Shown: positions 1 to 7,642 of the stretch, piece after piece
Numbering within the stretch: the first letter of the stretch is position 1
How the letters are laid out: the number at the start of each line of letters is the position of its first letter
Source: BMS3ABIN04 sp965554225
Lineage (GTDB): Bacteria > Bacteroidota > Ignavibacteria > Ignavibacteriales > Melioribacteraceae
Direction: 5' to 3'
DNA: 41,070 bases
NCBI GenBank assembly: GCA_965554225.1
Contig: CBEVZC010000013.1
Location: 1-41,070 of the forward strand
Made by a program: the position numbers and the translations under genes
The notes under the pieces: generated by a model
What the model saw: the letters and a program-made list of their open reading frames with translations, nothing else
What the model was told of the DNA's origin: nothing
Databases searched by the model: none

Positions 1-306
1 TAATTAATATTTTTAGTTTTACTTTTTATTATTTTAATTTACTTATAATAATGTCGTAAGTTTTATAATCGTAAAATTTTGTCTTAATTCCGGTGTTTTT
101 TGGCTATTAAGATCATAAATAATTAAGAGGTGTTATATCTATTGCTGCATTTTGAAGCATTATTACATTATTATTAAATGTAAAAAAGGAGACAATTAAA
201 TACCCAATTAATCAATAATCTTCCACATAAAATAAATTAAACTATTGTTGGTAAATAGAAAGCTTAAACTAACAAGCCATTTGTTTACTAAAGGAAAGGA
301 AGAACA
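1..306. other. AT-rich intergenic region before the lipid operon
   Basis: No convincing open reading frame or RNA gene is visible here. The stretch is very AT-rich and presumably holds the promoter of the operon that begins at 307, but I found no good -7/-33 pair. The only clear signal is a purine-rich ribosome binding site (GGAAAGGAAG) just before the ATG at 307. Confidence 0.5.
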
Positions 307-1023
307 ATGTATTTTGCAATTATTGCTGCCGGTGAAGGTTCCAGACTTAAAATGGAAGGATTAAATGTCCCGAAACCGTTAATAAAAATTTGCGATACAC
401 CGATGGTTTACCGCATTATAAATTCTGCTTTACAGAATGGTGCCAATTCTATATCTATAATTATAAATGAATCCGCAAAAGAGTTGAAAGATTATTTGGA
501 TACAATTAATATAAATGTACCTCTGAATATTGTAATTAAATCTACCCCAAGTTCCATGCATAGTCTATTTGAACTTTCTAGGTTTTTGAACGATGAACCA
601 TTCTTCCTTGCTACTACAGATTCAATTTTTAAAGATGATGAATTTAAAGAATTTGTTAGATTCTGCAAAACTCACAAGGAGTATGATGCAATACTTGCCG
701 TTACGGAATTTGTAGACGATGAGAAGCCTCTTAGTGTAAAAATCAATTCGAATTTTGAGATTATTAACTTTGATGATTCTATTGGAGATAACAAATTTGT
801 AACCGGTGGATTATATTTTTTTAGATCCCTAATATTTTCCGAAATGGATTCAGCACTAAACTCGGGAACGAACCGCTTAAGAAATTTTCTAAGACTTCTG
901 CTAAAAAAAGAATACAAAATGAGGGCGTTTGCGTTTAGTAAAATGATTGACGTTGACCATGTCAACGATATTAAAACTGCGGAGGAATTCCTTTTTTCAT
1001 CTAATAACAATATAAATTATTAA
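307..1023 (+). CDS. Sugar/alditol-phosphate nucleotidyltransferase
   Basis: This is a 238-residue single-domain nucleotidyltransferase of the NTP_transferase/GT-A fold. The N-terminal nucleotide loop AAGEGSRL (residues 7-14) is followed by PKPLIKI with its conserved lysine, and a TTDSIF motif sits near the middle as the metal/nucleotide site. The family transfers NMP from an NTP to a sugar- or polyol-phosphate. The operon also contains myo-inositol-1-phosphate synthase and a CDP-alcohol phosphotransferase, so an inositol-1-phosphate cytidylyltransferase making CDP-inositol is a reasonable inference. Sequence alone does not settle the substrate or nucleotide. A purine-rich ribosome binding site precedes the ATG. 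It is the first gene of the run, and mlaE follows after 19 bases. A plain hexose-1-phosphate nucleotidyltransferase is the main alternative. Confidence 0.85.
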   Translation: MYFAIIAAGEGSRLKMEGLNVPKPLIKICDTPMVYRIINSALQNGANSISIIINESAKELKDYLDTININVPLNIVIKSTPSSMHSLFELSRFLNDEPFFLATTDSIFKDDEFKEFVRFCKTHKEYDAILAVTEFVDDEKPLSVKINSNFEIINFDDSIGDNKFVTGGLYFFRSLIFSEMDSALNSGTNRLRNFLRLLLKKEYKMRAFAFSKMIDVDHVNDIKTAEEFLFSSNNNINY

Positions 1024-1042
1024 ATATCTAAATATAAGTTTT

Positions 1043-1798
1043 ATGAACACATTTAAAAACATATTGCTTGGATTACAGAATTATACTTTGTTTGTTAAGG
1101 ATATAATGGTTGGGATGTTTAGCTGTTTTAGATACAAAGACGATGCTTTAAGAGAAATGTATTTGATAGGCGCTAAAGCATTTCTGGTTGCTTTAGGAGG
1201 CGGTTTGTTTGTTGGAATTATTCTTGCTATCGAAGTTGGACATCAACTGGAATTGTTCGGGGCTAAAACGCTTATAGGAAGAACGGTTTCTCTTGGTATG
1301 ATTAGAGAAATAGGACCTATTATTACTGGTCTTCTTTTAGCAGCCAGAACTGGTGCGAAAAATACATCCGAGCTAGGTTCAATGCAATTAAGTGAACAGA
1401 TAGATGCCTTACGTGCATTTGGTACAAGTCCTATTGATAGATTAATTGTACCGAGAGTAGTTGCGGCATTGGTTATGTTTCTTCCGTTAACTTTAATTGC
1501 TGATATGACCGGAATTTTAGGCGGTATGTTTATAACAATTACAACATTTCACATTGATGTCTCTTTTTACTGGCATTCTGCTTTAGAGGCGCTATTATTT
1601 AAAGATTTACTTGTTGGATTTTTAAAACCTTTTTTCTTTGCTTTTTTCATTGCAACTATCAGCTGTTATTACGGAATTTATACAACCGGAGGAACAACGG
1701 GATTAGGGAAGAATACAATTAAAGCAGTGGTGTATTCATCTGTTGCAGTACTTGTTGTAGATTTTATTTTTACTAAAGTTGTTTGGGAGGTTATATAA
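1043..1798 (+). CDS. mlaE: MlaE-family ABC transporter permease
   Basis: The 251-residue protein is an integral inner-membrane permease of the MlaE/TrmE-like (TTG2B) family, the membrane subunit of MCE-type lipid transporters. About five hydrophobic segments are visible, with the family's cytosolic coupling motif GSMQLSEQIDALRAFG near residues 112-127 and the conserved IREIGPIITGLLLAARTGA stretch before it. Length is typical. It lies between the nucleotidyltransferase and mlaF, whose start is three bases after its stop, so it is translated as part of the same unit. The cargo of MlaE systems is glycerophospholipid or a related lipid. Here the surrounding head-group enzymes suggest a special lipid. 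I see no obvious ribosome binding site before the ATG. Confidence 0.93.
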   Translation: MNTFKNILLGLQNYTLFVKDIMVGMFSCFRYKDDALREMYLIGAKAFLVALGGGLFVGIILAIEVGHQLELFGAKTLIGRTVSLGMIREIGPIITGLLLAARTGAKNTSELGSMQLSEQIDALRAFGTSPIDRLIVPRVVAALVMFLPLTLIADMTGILGGMFITITTFHIDVSFYWHSALEALLFKDLLVGFLKPFFFAFFIATISCYYGIYTTGGTTGLGKNTIKAVVYSSVAVLVVDFIFTKVVWEVI

Positions 1799-1801
1799 CA
1801 A

Positions 1802-2560
1802 ATGATAACCCTAAACAATGTATCGCTAAATTTGGAAGGAACACAAATTCTTGACGAAATATCACTGAATGTTTGCGAGGGTAAGACTGCTATTATTTTA
1901 GGACCCAGCGGCGCAGGCAAAAGTTCTATTTTGAGAGTGATTCTGGGTTTGTGGCGCCCTCAAAGGGGTTTGGTAACTGTTGACGGAGAAGAAATTTCTA
2001 GGAAATCTGAGAATCAACTATTGCACGTTCGAAGAAAGATGGGAATGGTTTTTCAAGGTAATGCCTTGTTCGATTCTTTATCAGTCTTCGAAAATGTTTG
2101 TTACTTTTTAAAAGAAAAAGAAAAATTGACTGAAGCTGAAATAAAAGATAGAGTAGAAGAAGCGCTATGCTTTGTTAACTTAAGCGGAACAGAGGATTTA
2201 TATCCTTCTCAATTAAGCGGGGGAATGAAAAAGCGGGTCGCAATAGCTCGCGCATTAGCATTTAAACCATGCATTCTGCTATACGATGAACCTACAACCG
2301 GACTCGATCCGATAAACGCGAAGTCGATTGTGGAATTAATCCACAAAGTAAAAGAATCCGGTACGACTACTGTTGTTGTTACGCATATTTTACGAGACGC
2401 TATTATTCTTGGAGATAAATTAACGCTTATGAACAGTGGGAGAATTGTTGAAAGTAACACAGTTGATAATTTACTTAATTCTCAAAATAGTTTTGTACAG
2501 GACTTCTTTTTTGAATTGAATGAAGAATTAAAAATTTTAAAATATAAATCAATAATTTAA
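1802..2560 (+). CDS. mlaF: MlaF-family ABC transporter ATPase
   Basis: This is a 252-residue cytosolic ATPase that would energise the MlaE/MlaD lipid transporter. Walker A is GPSGAGKSS (34-42), the Q-loop is in MVFQGNALFDSLSVFENV, the signature is LSGGMKKRVAIARAL, and Walker B is LLYDEPTTGLDP with D162 and catalytic E163. The H-loop histidine is in VVTHILRDA. The LSGGMKKR signature and the ALFDSLSVFENV segment are characteristic of MlaF-type rather than generic importer ATPases. A GGAGG site lies 11 bases before the ATG. The gene is flanked by mlaE and mlaD at 3 and 12 bases. No STAS-domain mlaB gene is present. Confidence 0.94.
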   Translation: MITLNNVSLNLEGTQILDEISLNVCEGKTAIILGPSGAGKSSILRVILGLWRPQRGLVTVDGEEISRKSENQLLHVRRKMGMVFQGNALFDSLSVFENVCYFLKEKEKLTEAEIKDRVEEALCFVNLSGTEDLYPSQLSGGMKKRVAIARALAFKPCILLYDEPTTGLDPINAKSIVELIHKVKESGTTTVVVTHILRDAIILGDKLTLMNSGRIVESNTVDNLLNSQNSFVQDFFFELNEELKILKYKSII

Positions 2561-2572
2561 AAAGATAACATT

Positions 2573-3535
2573 ATGAGCGATAAAAATTTACAAATAGCAA
2601 ATTTAAAAGTTGGACTTACTGTCTTTGTTGGGTTGGTAATATTTTTCTTGTTTATCTTCTTTGTTGGTAGCGGGGGAAGTTATTTCGCTGACACGTACGA
2701 ATTAAAATTAAATGTGCAGGATGTTCAAGGTTTAGCCGAGGGTAATTTGGTATCTCTCGGTGGAATAAAAATCGGGACGGTTAACAAATTAGAGTTTAAC
2801 TCCGATAAAAATAATCCTAGCATTAATATCGATCTTGAAATATTATCAAAATTCCAAAATCAAATTACTAAAAGCTCAACTGCCGAAATAAAAACTATCG
2901 GATTGCTTGGCGATAAATTTGTCGATATTAAGCTTGGGAAAAATAACGAAGAATATTTAAAAAATGGCGATTACTTGAATTTTACTCAATCACCCACAAT
3001 TAGCGATATTTCCCAACAGTTGGCACCCGCTATCTCCGATTTTGTGGGAGTGATGAAAAACCTCAGGATAATCTCCGATTCAATTTCTCAAGGGAAAGGA
3101 AGTTTGGGGCAGTTTATTACCGATAGACATATTGCAGACAATTTAAAGACTGTAATTGGGGGGCTTAAGTTATTTACCAACACGTTGAGTGCAAAAAAAG
3201 GCACTTTAGGTAAATTAGCTTACAGTGATTCAATTTATAATGAGTTAGTTTCCCTCACGAAAAATTTTAATAAAATAAGTAAGTCAATTTCTGACGGGAA
3301 AGGCAGCTTGGGTAAATTGGTTACAACTGATTCATTATACAACAACTTAAATAAACTATCTCATAACTTAAGCGAAATCAGCGACAAGTTAAATTCCGAC
3401 TCTTCAATTGCAGGCGGATTTATTAATAGTAAAAAAATGTATGAGAATTTTAAAAATCTGATTAAAGATATCGATTCATTATCAGTTGACTTAAAAAATA
3501 ATCCCGGTAGATATATTCAATTTTCAGTTTTCTAA
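2573..3535 (+). CDS. mlaD: MCE/MlaD-family lipid-binding protein
   Basis: This 320-residue MCE-family protein is anchored by one N-terminal transmembrane helix (about residues 13-35). It carries a single MCE domain (about 40-122) with the VQGLAEGNLVSLGGIKIG and IGLLGDKFVDIKLG segments. The rest is a helical C-terminal extension containing several repeats of the pattern G(K)GSLGKL..(D)S.Y.NL, ending in NPGRYIQFSVF, an ending common in Bacteroidota MCE proteins. It should form a periplasmic hexameric ring on the MlaE/MlaF core and pass lipid across the periplasm. It is longer than E. coli MlaD, and the extension could lengthen the conduit. No periplasmic carrier (MlaC) or outer-membrane MlaA homologue was recognised in the window. 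Confidence 0.92.
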   Translation: MSDKNLQIANLKVGLTVFVGLVIFFLFIFFVGSGGSYFADTYELKLNVQDVQGLAEGNLVSLGGIKIGTVNKLEFNSDKNNPSINIDLEILSKFQNQITKSSTAEIKTIGLLGDKFVDIKLGKNNEEYLKNGDYLNFTQSPTISDISQQLAPAISDFVGVMKNLRIISDSISQGKGSLGQFITDRHIADNLKTVIGGLKLFTNTLSAKKGTLGKLAYSDSIYNELVSLTKNFNKISKSISDGKGSLGKLVTTDSLYNNLNKLSHNLSEISDKLNSDSSIAGGFINSKKMYENFKNLIKDIDSLSVDLKNNPGRYIQFSVF

Positions 3536-3556
3536 CATTTAAAATGAAAGAATAAA

Positions 3557-4417
3557 ATGCAGATAAAATTAGCGGGAATAAAACGGCAGCTTGATTATTC
3601 TCCAAATCATATTGAAAATGATTCGTTAATTCTAATGAAAACAGCAGAGCATCTGATTAGTCTTGGCGCTGTTGTTACTATTTATAACGAGAAAGACATT
3701 GGAAAGATAGATATTCCCGAATCTATGATATTTTCCATGGTTCAAGGTGAAAGGGCAACAAATGAATTATTAAAGTATGAGGAAGAAGGACGGCAAATAA
3801 TTAATCCTCCAACTTCTGTAAAGAATTGTTACCGAGTTAATATGACAAGCCTTCTGCCAGGCTGCGGAATTCCGTTCCCCAAAAGCGTTCATGTAAAAAC
3901 AGACAACACAAAAGAAGTAAATTTTGACAATTTCGGTTCGAGGAAAGTTTGGGTCAAACGCGGTTATGTTCATGCAGTACACCGCGAAGACGTAACTCTC
4001 GTTTACTCGAATTCCGAAATGCTGATTACGCTTAGAGAATTTGAACGACGTGGTATTACCGATGCTATTTTACAAACACATTTGGATGGTGATGTTGTAA
4101 AATTCTATGCGGTTAGAGATACGGAACTTTTTCATTGGTATTATCTGAATGGTATAAATCACACAAAATTCGATATAAATAAATTACGCGAAATGGCAAA
4201 AGGTTCAGCCGAAATATTGGGTCTTTTTATTTACGGCGGTGACGCCGTAATTGCAGAAGACGGATCAATAAGTATTATAGATATAAATGATTGGCCGAGT
4301 TTTGCACCAATTCGCGAACAAGCAAGTAAACAAATTGCACAATTAATCTATAATAAGGCGGAAAAATATGAATACGGATTATGCGGAGAAACAAAAATTC
4401 GCTTCAGTCAAGACTGA
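3557..4417 (+). CDS. ATP-grasp-fold ligase or kinase
   Basis: The 286-residue protein looks like a RimK-type ATP-grasp enzyme. A basic strand KVWVKRGYVHAVHRED supplies the ATP-binding lysine. QTHLDGDVVKFYAVRD matches the central adenine/phosphate region, and DAVIAEDG followed by IIDINDWPSF supplies acidic metal ligands (D229, D242, N244), equivalent to the family's terminal E-x-N. ATP-grasp enzymes usually join a carboxylate to an amine through an acyl-phosphate. The same fold also includes inositol-phosphate kinases of the ITPK type. The gene overlaps the aminotransferase start by 50 bases, so coupling of amination to amide formation is an attractive inference. The substrate is unknown. A three-codon reading frame (3544-3555) precedes its start. 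Confidence 0.75.
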   Translation: MQIKLAGIKRQLDYSPNHIENDSLILMKTAEHLISLGAVVTIYNEKDIGKIDIPESMIFSMVQGERATNELLKYEEEGRQIINPPTSVKNCYRVNMTSLLPGCGIPFPKSVHVKTDNTKEVNFDNFGSRKVWVKRGYVHAVHREDVTLVYSNSEMLITLREFERRGITDAILQTHLDGDVVKFYAVRDTELFHWYYLNGINHTKFDINKLREMAKGSAEILGLFIYGGDAVIAEDGSISIIDINDWPSFAPIREQASKQIAQLIYNKAEKYEYGLCGETKIRFSQD

Positions 4418-5723
4418 GATTCCGGGACCAAAGTCCCTTGAGTATTTTAACGAAGAACAAAATTATATTGCTCCGGGAATCCAAACAATAGCAACTCGAT
4501 CCAAAATTGCAATAGATAAAGGAGAGGGCTGCATTGTTACTGATGTAGACGGGAACCGGTATATAGATTTCTTTGCCGGAGTTGGTGTTGCCAGTCTTGG
4601 TTATAATCATCCAACTTACAATAGGATGATGAAAGAACAAATTGATAACATTCACGTGGGAAGTTTTACATCTAAAAACAGAGTTGCTTTAACTAAACTA
4701 CTCTCTGAAGTTGCTATTGGTGATTTAAAGAGAAGTCAATTTTACAGCGGTGGTGCCGAAGCTGTTGAAGCAGCTTTACGAATGGCAAAATCCTATACGA
4801 AGAAAACTGAATTTATAGGTTTTTGGAACGGATTTCATGGCAAAACCATGGGTGTGCTTGGGCTTCTCGGCGATAATTTCAAAGCAGGATTGGGACCTTT
4901 ACCTGCAGGTATTTACAATACTCCTTACGCAGATTGCCGTCATTGTGAGTTTAATAAAACTTTTGGTGAATGCGACTTTGAATGTGTTAGTCATATTAGG
5001 AAAAAGATAAGATTCGAAACCACTAACAACATCGCCGCAATAATTGTTGAACCAATTCAGGGAACAGCAGGAAATGTTGTCCCACCTCCGGGATATTTAA
5101 AAGAATTAAGAAAACTAGCAGATCAAATTGGAGCATTACTTATTTGTGATGAAATGATAACCGGATTTGGAAGAACCGGTAAAATGTTTGGTACACAGCA
5201 TGAAGATATTGTGCCGGATATAATAACAATTGGAAAAGGATTCGGCGGTGGCTTTCCAATGACGGGTGTTATGTCCCGTGAAGAAATTATTTTTGCAAAA
5301 CCTTTTGGAAATCCAAGCGGAAGTTCATCAAGTTACGGCGGAAATCCTCTTGCTTCTACTGCAGCTTATGCAACGCTTAAAACAATTGTTGAGGATGGGC
5401 TTGTGGAAAACTCTGCAAAAGTAGGTGCTTTTATGATTGAGAAATTTAATGAAATGAAAAAACGAATTCCGATAATAGGCGACGTTCGCGGAAAAGGTTT
5501 GATGATAGGAATAGAACTTGTTAAAGAAAAAGGCTCTAAAGAAAAACTGGATAAAAAGTATACTGAAATGGTATTTCATGAATGCCTTAAACGTGGATTA
5601 ATAGTTATGGGATACAATCCTGATATTAGGGTTTATCCGCCTTTAATAGTAAACGAAGAAATTGCTGAAGAGGGAATTTCAATTATGGAGGAGGCTTTTA
5701 CTTATGTTGCTGAACAGCTCTAA
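4368..5723 (+). CDS. Class III PLP-dependent aminotransferase
   Basis: This 451-residue fold-type I enzyme belongs to the 4-aminobutyrate/ornithine aminotransferase group. The active-site region reads ICDEMITGFGRTGKMF, then DIITIGKGFGGGFPM with the Schiff-base lysine K290. A four-cysteine insertion (C-x2-C around DCRHCEF, then C-x3-C around ECDFEC) is the same type as in several archaeal and thermophile class III aminotransferases and may bind metal. The ATG lies inside the end of the ATP-grasp gene and is preceded by AAGGCGG. Its neighbours make an inositol phosphate, a polyol oxidation product or a lipid head group the likely amino acceptor, with an amino acid as donor. That is inference. 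A conventional amino-acid or polyamine aminotransferase cannot be excluded. Confidence 0.88.
   Translation: MNTDYAEKQKFASVKTEIPGPKSLEYFNEEQNYIAPGIQTIATRSKIAIDKGEGCIVTDVDGNRYIDFFAGVGVASLGYNHPTYNRMMKEQIDNIHVGSFTSKNRVALTKLLSEVAIGDLKRSQFYSGGAEAVEAALRMAKSYTKKTEFIGFWNGFHGKTMGVLGLLGDNFKAGLGPLPAGIYNTPYADCRHCEFNKTFGECDFECVSHIRKKIRFETTNNIAAIIVEPIQGTAGNVVPPPGYLKELRKLADQIGALLICDEMITGFGRTGKMFGTQHEDIVPDIITIGKGFGGGFPMTGVMSREEIIFAKPFGNPSGSSSSYGGNPLASTAAYATLKTIVEDGLVENSAKVGAFMIEKFNEMKKRIPIIGDVRGKGLMIGIELVKEKGSKEKLDKKYTEMVFHECLKRGLIVMGYNPDIRVYPPLIVNEEIAEEGISIMEEAFTYVAEQL
5687..5694 (+). promoter_or_regulatory. Strong ribosome binding site that fixes the start at 5704
   Basis: GGAGGAGG lies nine bases before the ATG at 5704, inside the last codons of the aminotransferase gene. 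An earlier in-frame ATG at 5662 has no comparable site and would add 14 residues that read like antisense-phase sequence of the upstream gene. The start at 5704 is therefore preferred. Confidence 0.8.
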
Positions 5724-6627
5724 TATTAAATCAACATATAAATCCGAAGATACTGAGGAGTTTTTGGATAAACTTTTTTATCGTCCTGTCGGTTACGGAT
5801 TAGCCGTTATTTCAAGATGGTTGGGTTTTACACCCAATGTTGTTACTTTTATCAGCATCATTTTCGGTGTAACGGCAGGGCATTTATTCTTTTACCCAAA
5901 TGCAAAGATAAATTTAATTGGAGTTTTTCTTCTAATATTTGCAGAATCTTTAGATGCTGCCGACGGTCAACTTGCGAGAATGACAAATATACACTCGCGG
6001 TACGGGAAAATATTTGACGGAGTTGCCGGTAATTTGATGTTTATCAGCATTTATCTTCACCTTTGTGCAAGATTTGTTATTGAAGGCGGAACTCCCTGGA
6101 TTTTCGGGATAGCAATATTTTCAGGTATGAGCCATTCGTTTCAAAGCGCAATGTCGGAATATTACCGGAATTTTTATTTGTTTTTTACTACCGGGAAAAA
6201 TATAGGCGGAATTGATGAACTTGAAGATGTTCAGAAGACATATAAAACTCTTTCTTGGTTTGGAAATACTATAAAAAAAACTTTGCTGAGATTATACATT
6301 AATTACACTGTCCAACAGCGGTCATTATCAAAATCTATTCTTGAACTATATAAATATGTTAAATACGAATTAAGCGGAATTGTACCGGAAAAACTAAAAA
6401 CGGAATACAAAAAGCTTAATAAACCAATGATAAAATACGGAAGTATTCTTACTACAAATACGCGAATGATTGTTCTTATTATTACTATTTTTTGGGCGAA
6501 CATACTTTATTATTTCCTATTTGAATTGATTGTCTTGAATTCCCTATTAGCTTATTATTCTTTCAAAGAAGAAAAGATAAGCGCATACTTGCTGGAATTT
6601 GTAAAGGATAATGGTGGCGAATCCTAA
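5704..6627 (+). CDS. CDP-alcohol phosphotransferase, fourth Asp missing
   Basis: This is a 307-residue polytopic membrane enzyme of the CDP-alcohol phosphatidyltransferase family. The signature begins normally (D84-x2-D87-G88-x2-A91-R92, then G101-x3-D105), but the position of the fourth aspartate, normally the catalytic base, is G109 (reading IFDGVAGN). It is homologous over its whole length to the enzyme at 37494-38372, which keeps that aspartate, and both begin 24 residues before a shared FYRP motif. The family transfers a phospho-alcohol between a CDP-activated partner and an acceptor hydroxyl. In this operon the reaction may join an inositol-type head group and a lipid. Activity despite the substitution is uncertain. 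The gene overlaps the aminotransferase by 20 bases. Confidence 0.88.
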   Translation: MLLNSSNIKSTYKSEDTEEFLDKLFYRPVGYGLAVISRWLGFTPNVVTFISIIFGVTAGHLFFYPNAKINLIGVFLLIFAESLDAADGQLARMTNIHSRYGKIFDGVAGNLMFISIYLHLCARFVIEGGTPWIFGIAIFSGMSHSFQSAMSEYYRNFYLFFTTGKNIGGIDELEDVQKTYKTLSWFGNTIKKTLLRLYINYTVQQRSLSKSILELYKYVKYELSGIVPEKLKTEYKKLNKPMIKYGSILTTNTRMIVLIITIFWANILYYFLFELIVLNSLLAYYSFKEEKISAYLLEFVKDNGGES

Positions 6628-7641
6628 ATGTTAACAGGAGCTTTAATAGGGTTTGGGAAAATTGCACAGAACAGTCATTTGGCTGCTTATAATAATCCTA
6701 TAATTAAAGAAAAAGTGAGTTTGGTTTCCGTAGTTGAACCAAACGACGTAAACCGGGAAGAGAGTAAAAAAAAGTATCCTCATCTTAAATTTTATAAAAC
6801 TATTGATGATTTACTAAAGTCAAATAATATTGATTTTATAGATGTCACAACTCCACCTAAATTTCACAAAGAAGTAATTGAAGCCGGAATTAAAAGTAAG
6901 TTAAATATCATTAGCGAAAAGCCTTTTACGCTAACACTTAACGAAGCTGATGACTTATACAGCAAACTCAAAGACTATGAAAAGCGATTTATTCCCTGCC
7001 ATCAATATAAATATTTACCGTTATGGAAAGAATTCAAAAAACAAGTTGAAGAAATTGGTTCGACCGATAAAATTCTTCTTCAGTTTAGTGTATTCCGACA
7101 ACATGCAGATCCCGGCTTGGAAATTTTTAATAATCCGTGGCGAATAAATAAAGATGTAAGCGGCGGCGGAATTTTAGCCGATACCGGAGTTCATTATTTA
7201 TATCTCTCGATTTGGATGTTGGGTAAGCCTTTAAATGTAACCACAACTACTTATAACTTGGCGCATCCGGATTATAAAGTTGAAGACACGGCAATTACTA
7301 CAATAGAATTTGAGCGGGGAATTTCTCAAATAACTTTAACGTGGGGCAGCAACTCAAGATTGAACAGCGCTAATCTCGTTTCCCCAAATGTAAGCTTAAA
7401 ATATAACGGCGGAATTAAATTACTGAAATCGGTCGCAGAAAAAGAAGAGGAATTACTCATCCCGGATCCATCCGATAAAGCAAACTACACTTTACTTTAC
7501 GTTTCTTTATTTAAGGAGTTTATTAATAAAGTAGAAAATAACTTAGAAGCAACCGAATGGATTGATGAGGCATATCAATCAATTAAATTGCTGGAAGCCT
7601 GCTACAGGTCGGCAGAAGAACAGCGAACAATAAATTTATAA
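6628..7641 (+). CDS. Gfo/Idh/MocA-family NAD(P)-dependent oxidoreductase
   Basis: The 337-residue protein has an N-terminal Rossmann domain (GFGKIAQNSHLAAY, from residue 8). It carries the family's EKP motif (97-99) and a GGGILADTGVHYLY motif in which D185 and H189 match the catalytic Asp-x3-His of inositol dehydrogenases. The family oxidises or reduces ring hydroxyls of sugars and cyclitols with NAD(P). With myo-inositol-1-phosphate synthase in the same operon, a cyclitol or cyclitol-phosphate dehydrogenase giving an inosose is plausible, and that ketone would be a substrate for the neighbouring aminotransferase. The ATG abuts the stop codon of the preceding gene. A sugar-nucleotide dehydrogenase is the alternative. 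Confidence 0.88.
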   Translation: MLTGALIGFGKIAQNSHLAAYNNPIIKEKVSLVSVVEPNDVNREESKKKYPHLKFYKTIDDLLKSNNIDFIDVTTPPKFHKEVIEAGIKSKLNIISEKPFTLTLNEADDLYSKLKDYEKRFIPCHQYKYLPLWKEFKKQVEEIGSTDKILLQFSVFRQHADPGLEIFNNPWRINKDVSGGGILADTGVHYLYLSIWMLGKPLNVTTTTYNLAHPDYKVEDTAITTIEFERGISQITLTWGSNSRLNSANLVSPNVSLKYNGGIKLLKSVAEKEEELLIPDPSDKANYTLLYVSLFKEFINKVENNLEATEWIDEAYQSIKLLEACYRSAEEQRTINL

Positions 7642-7642
7642 A

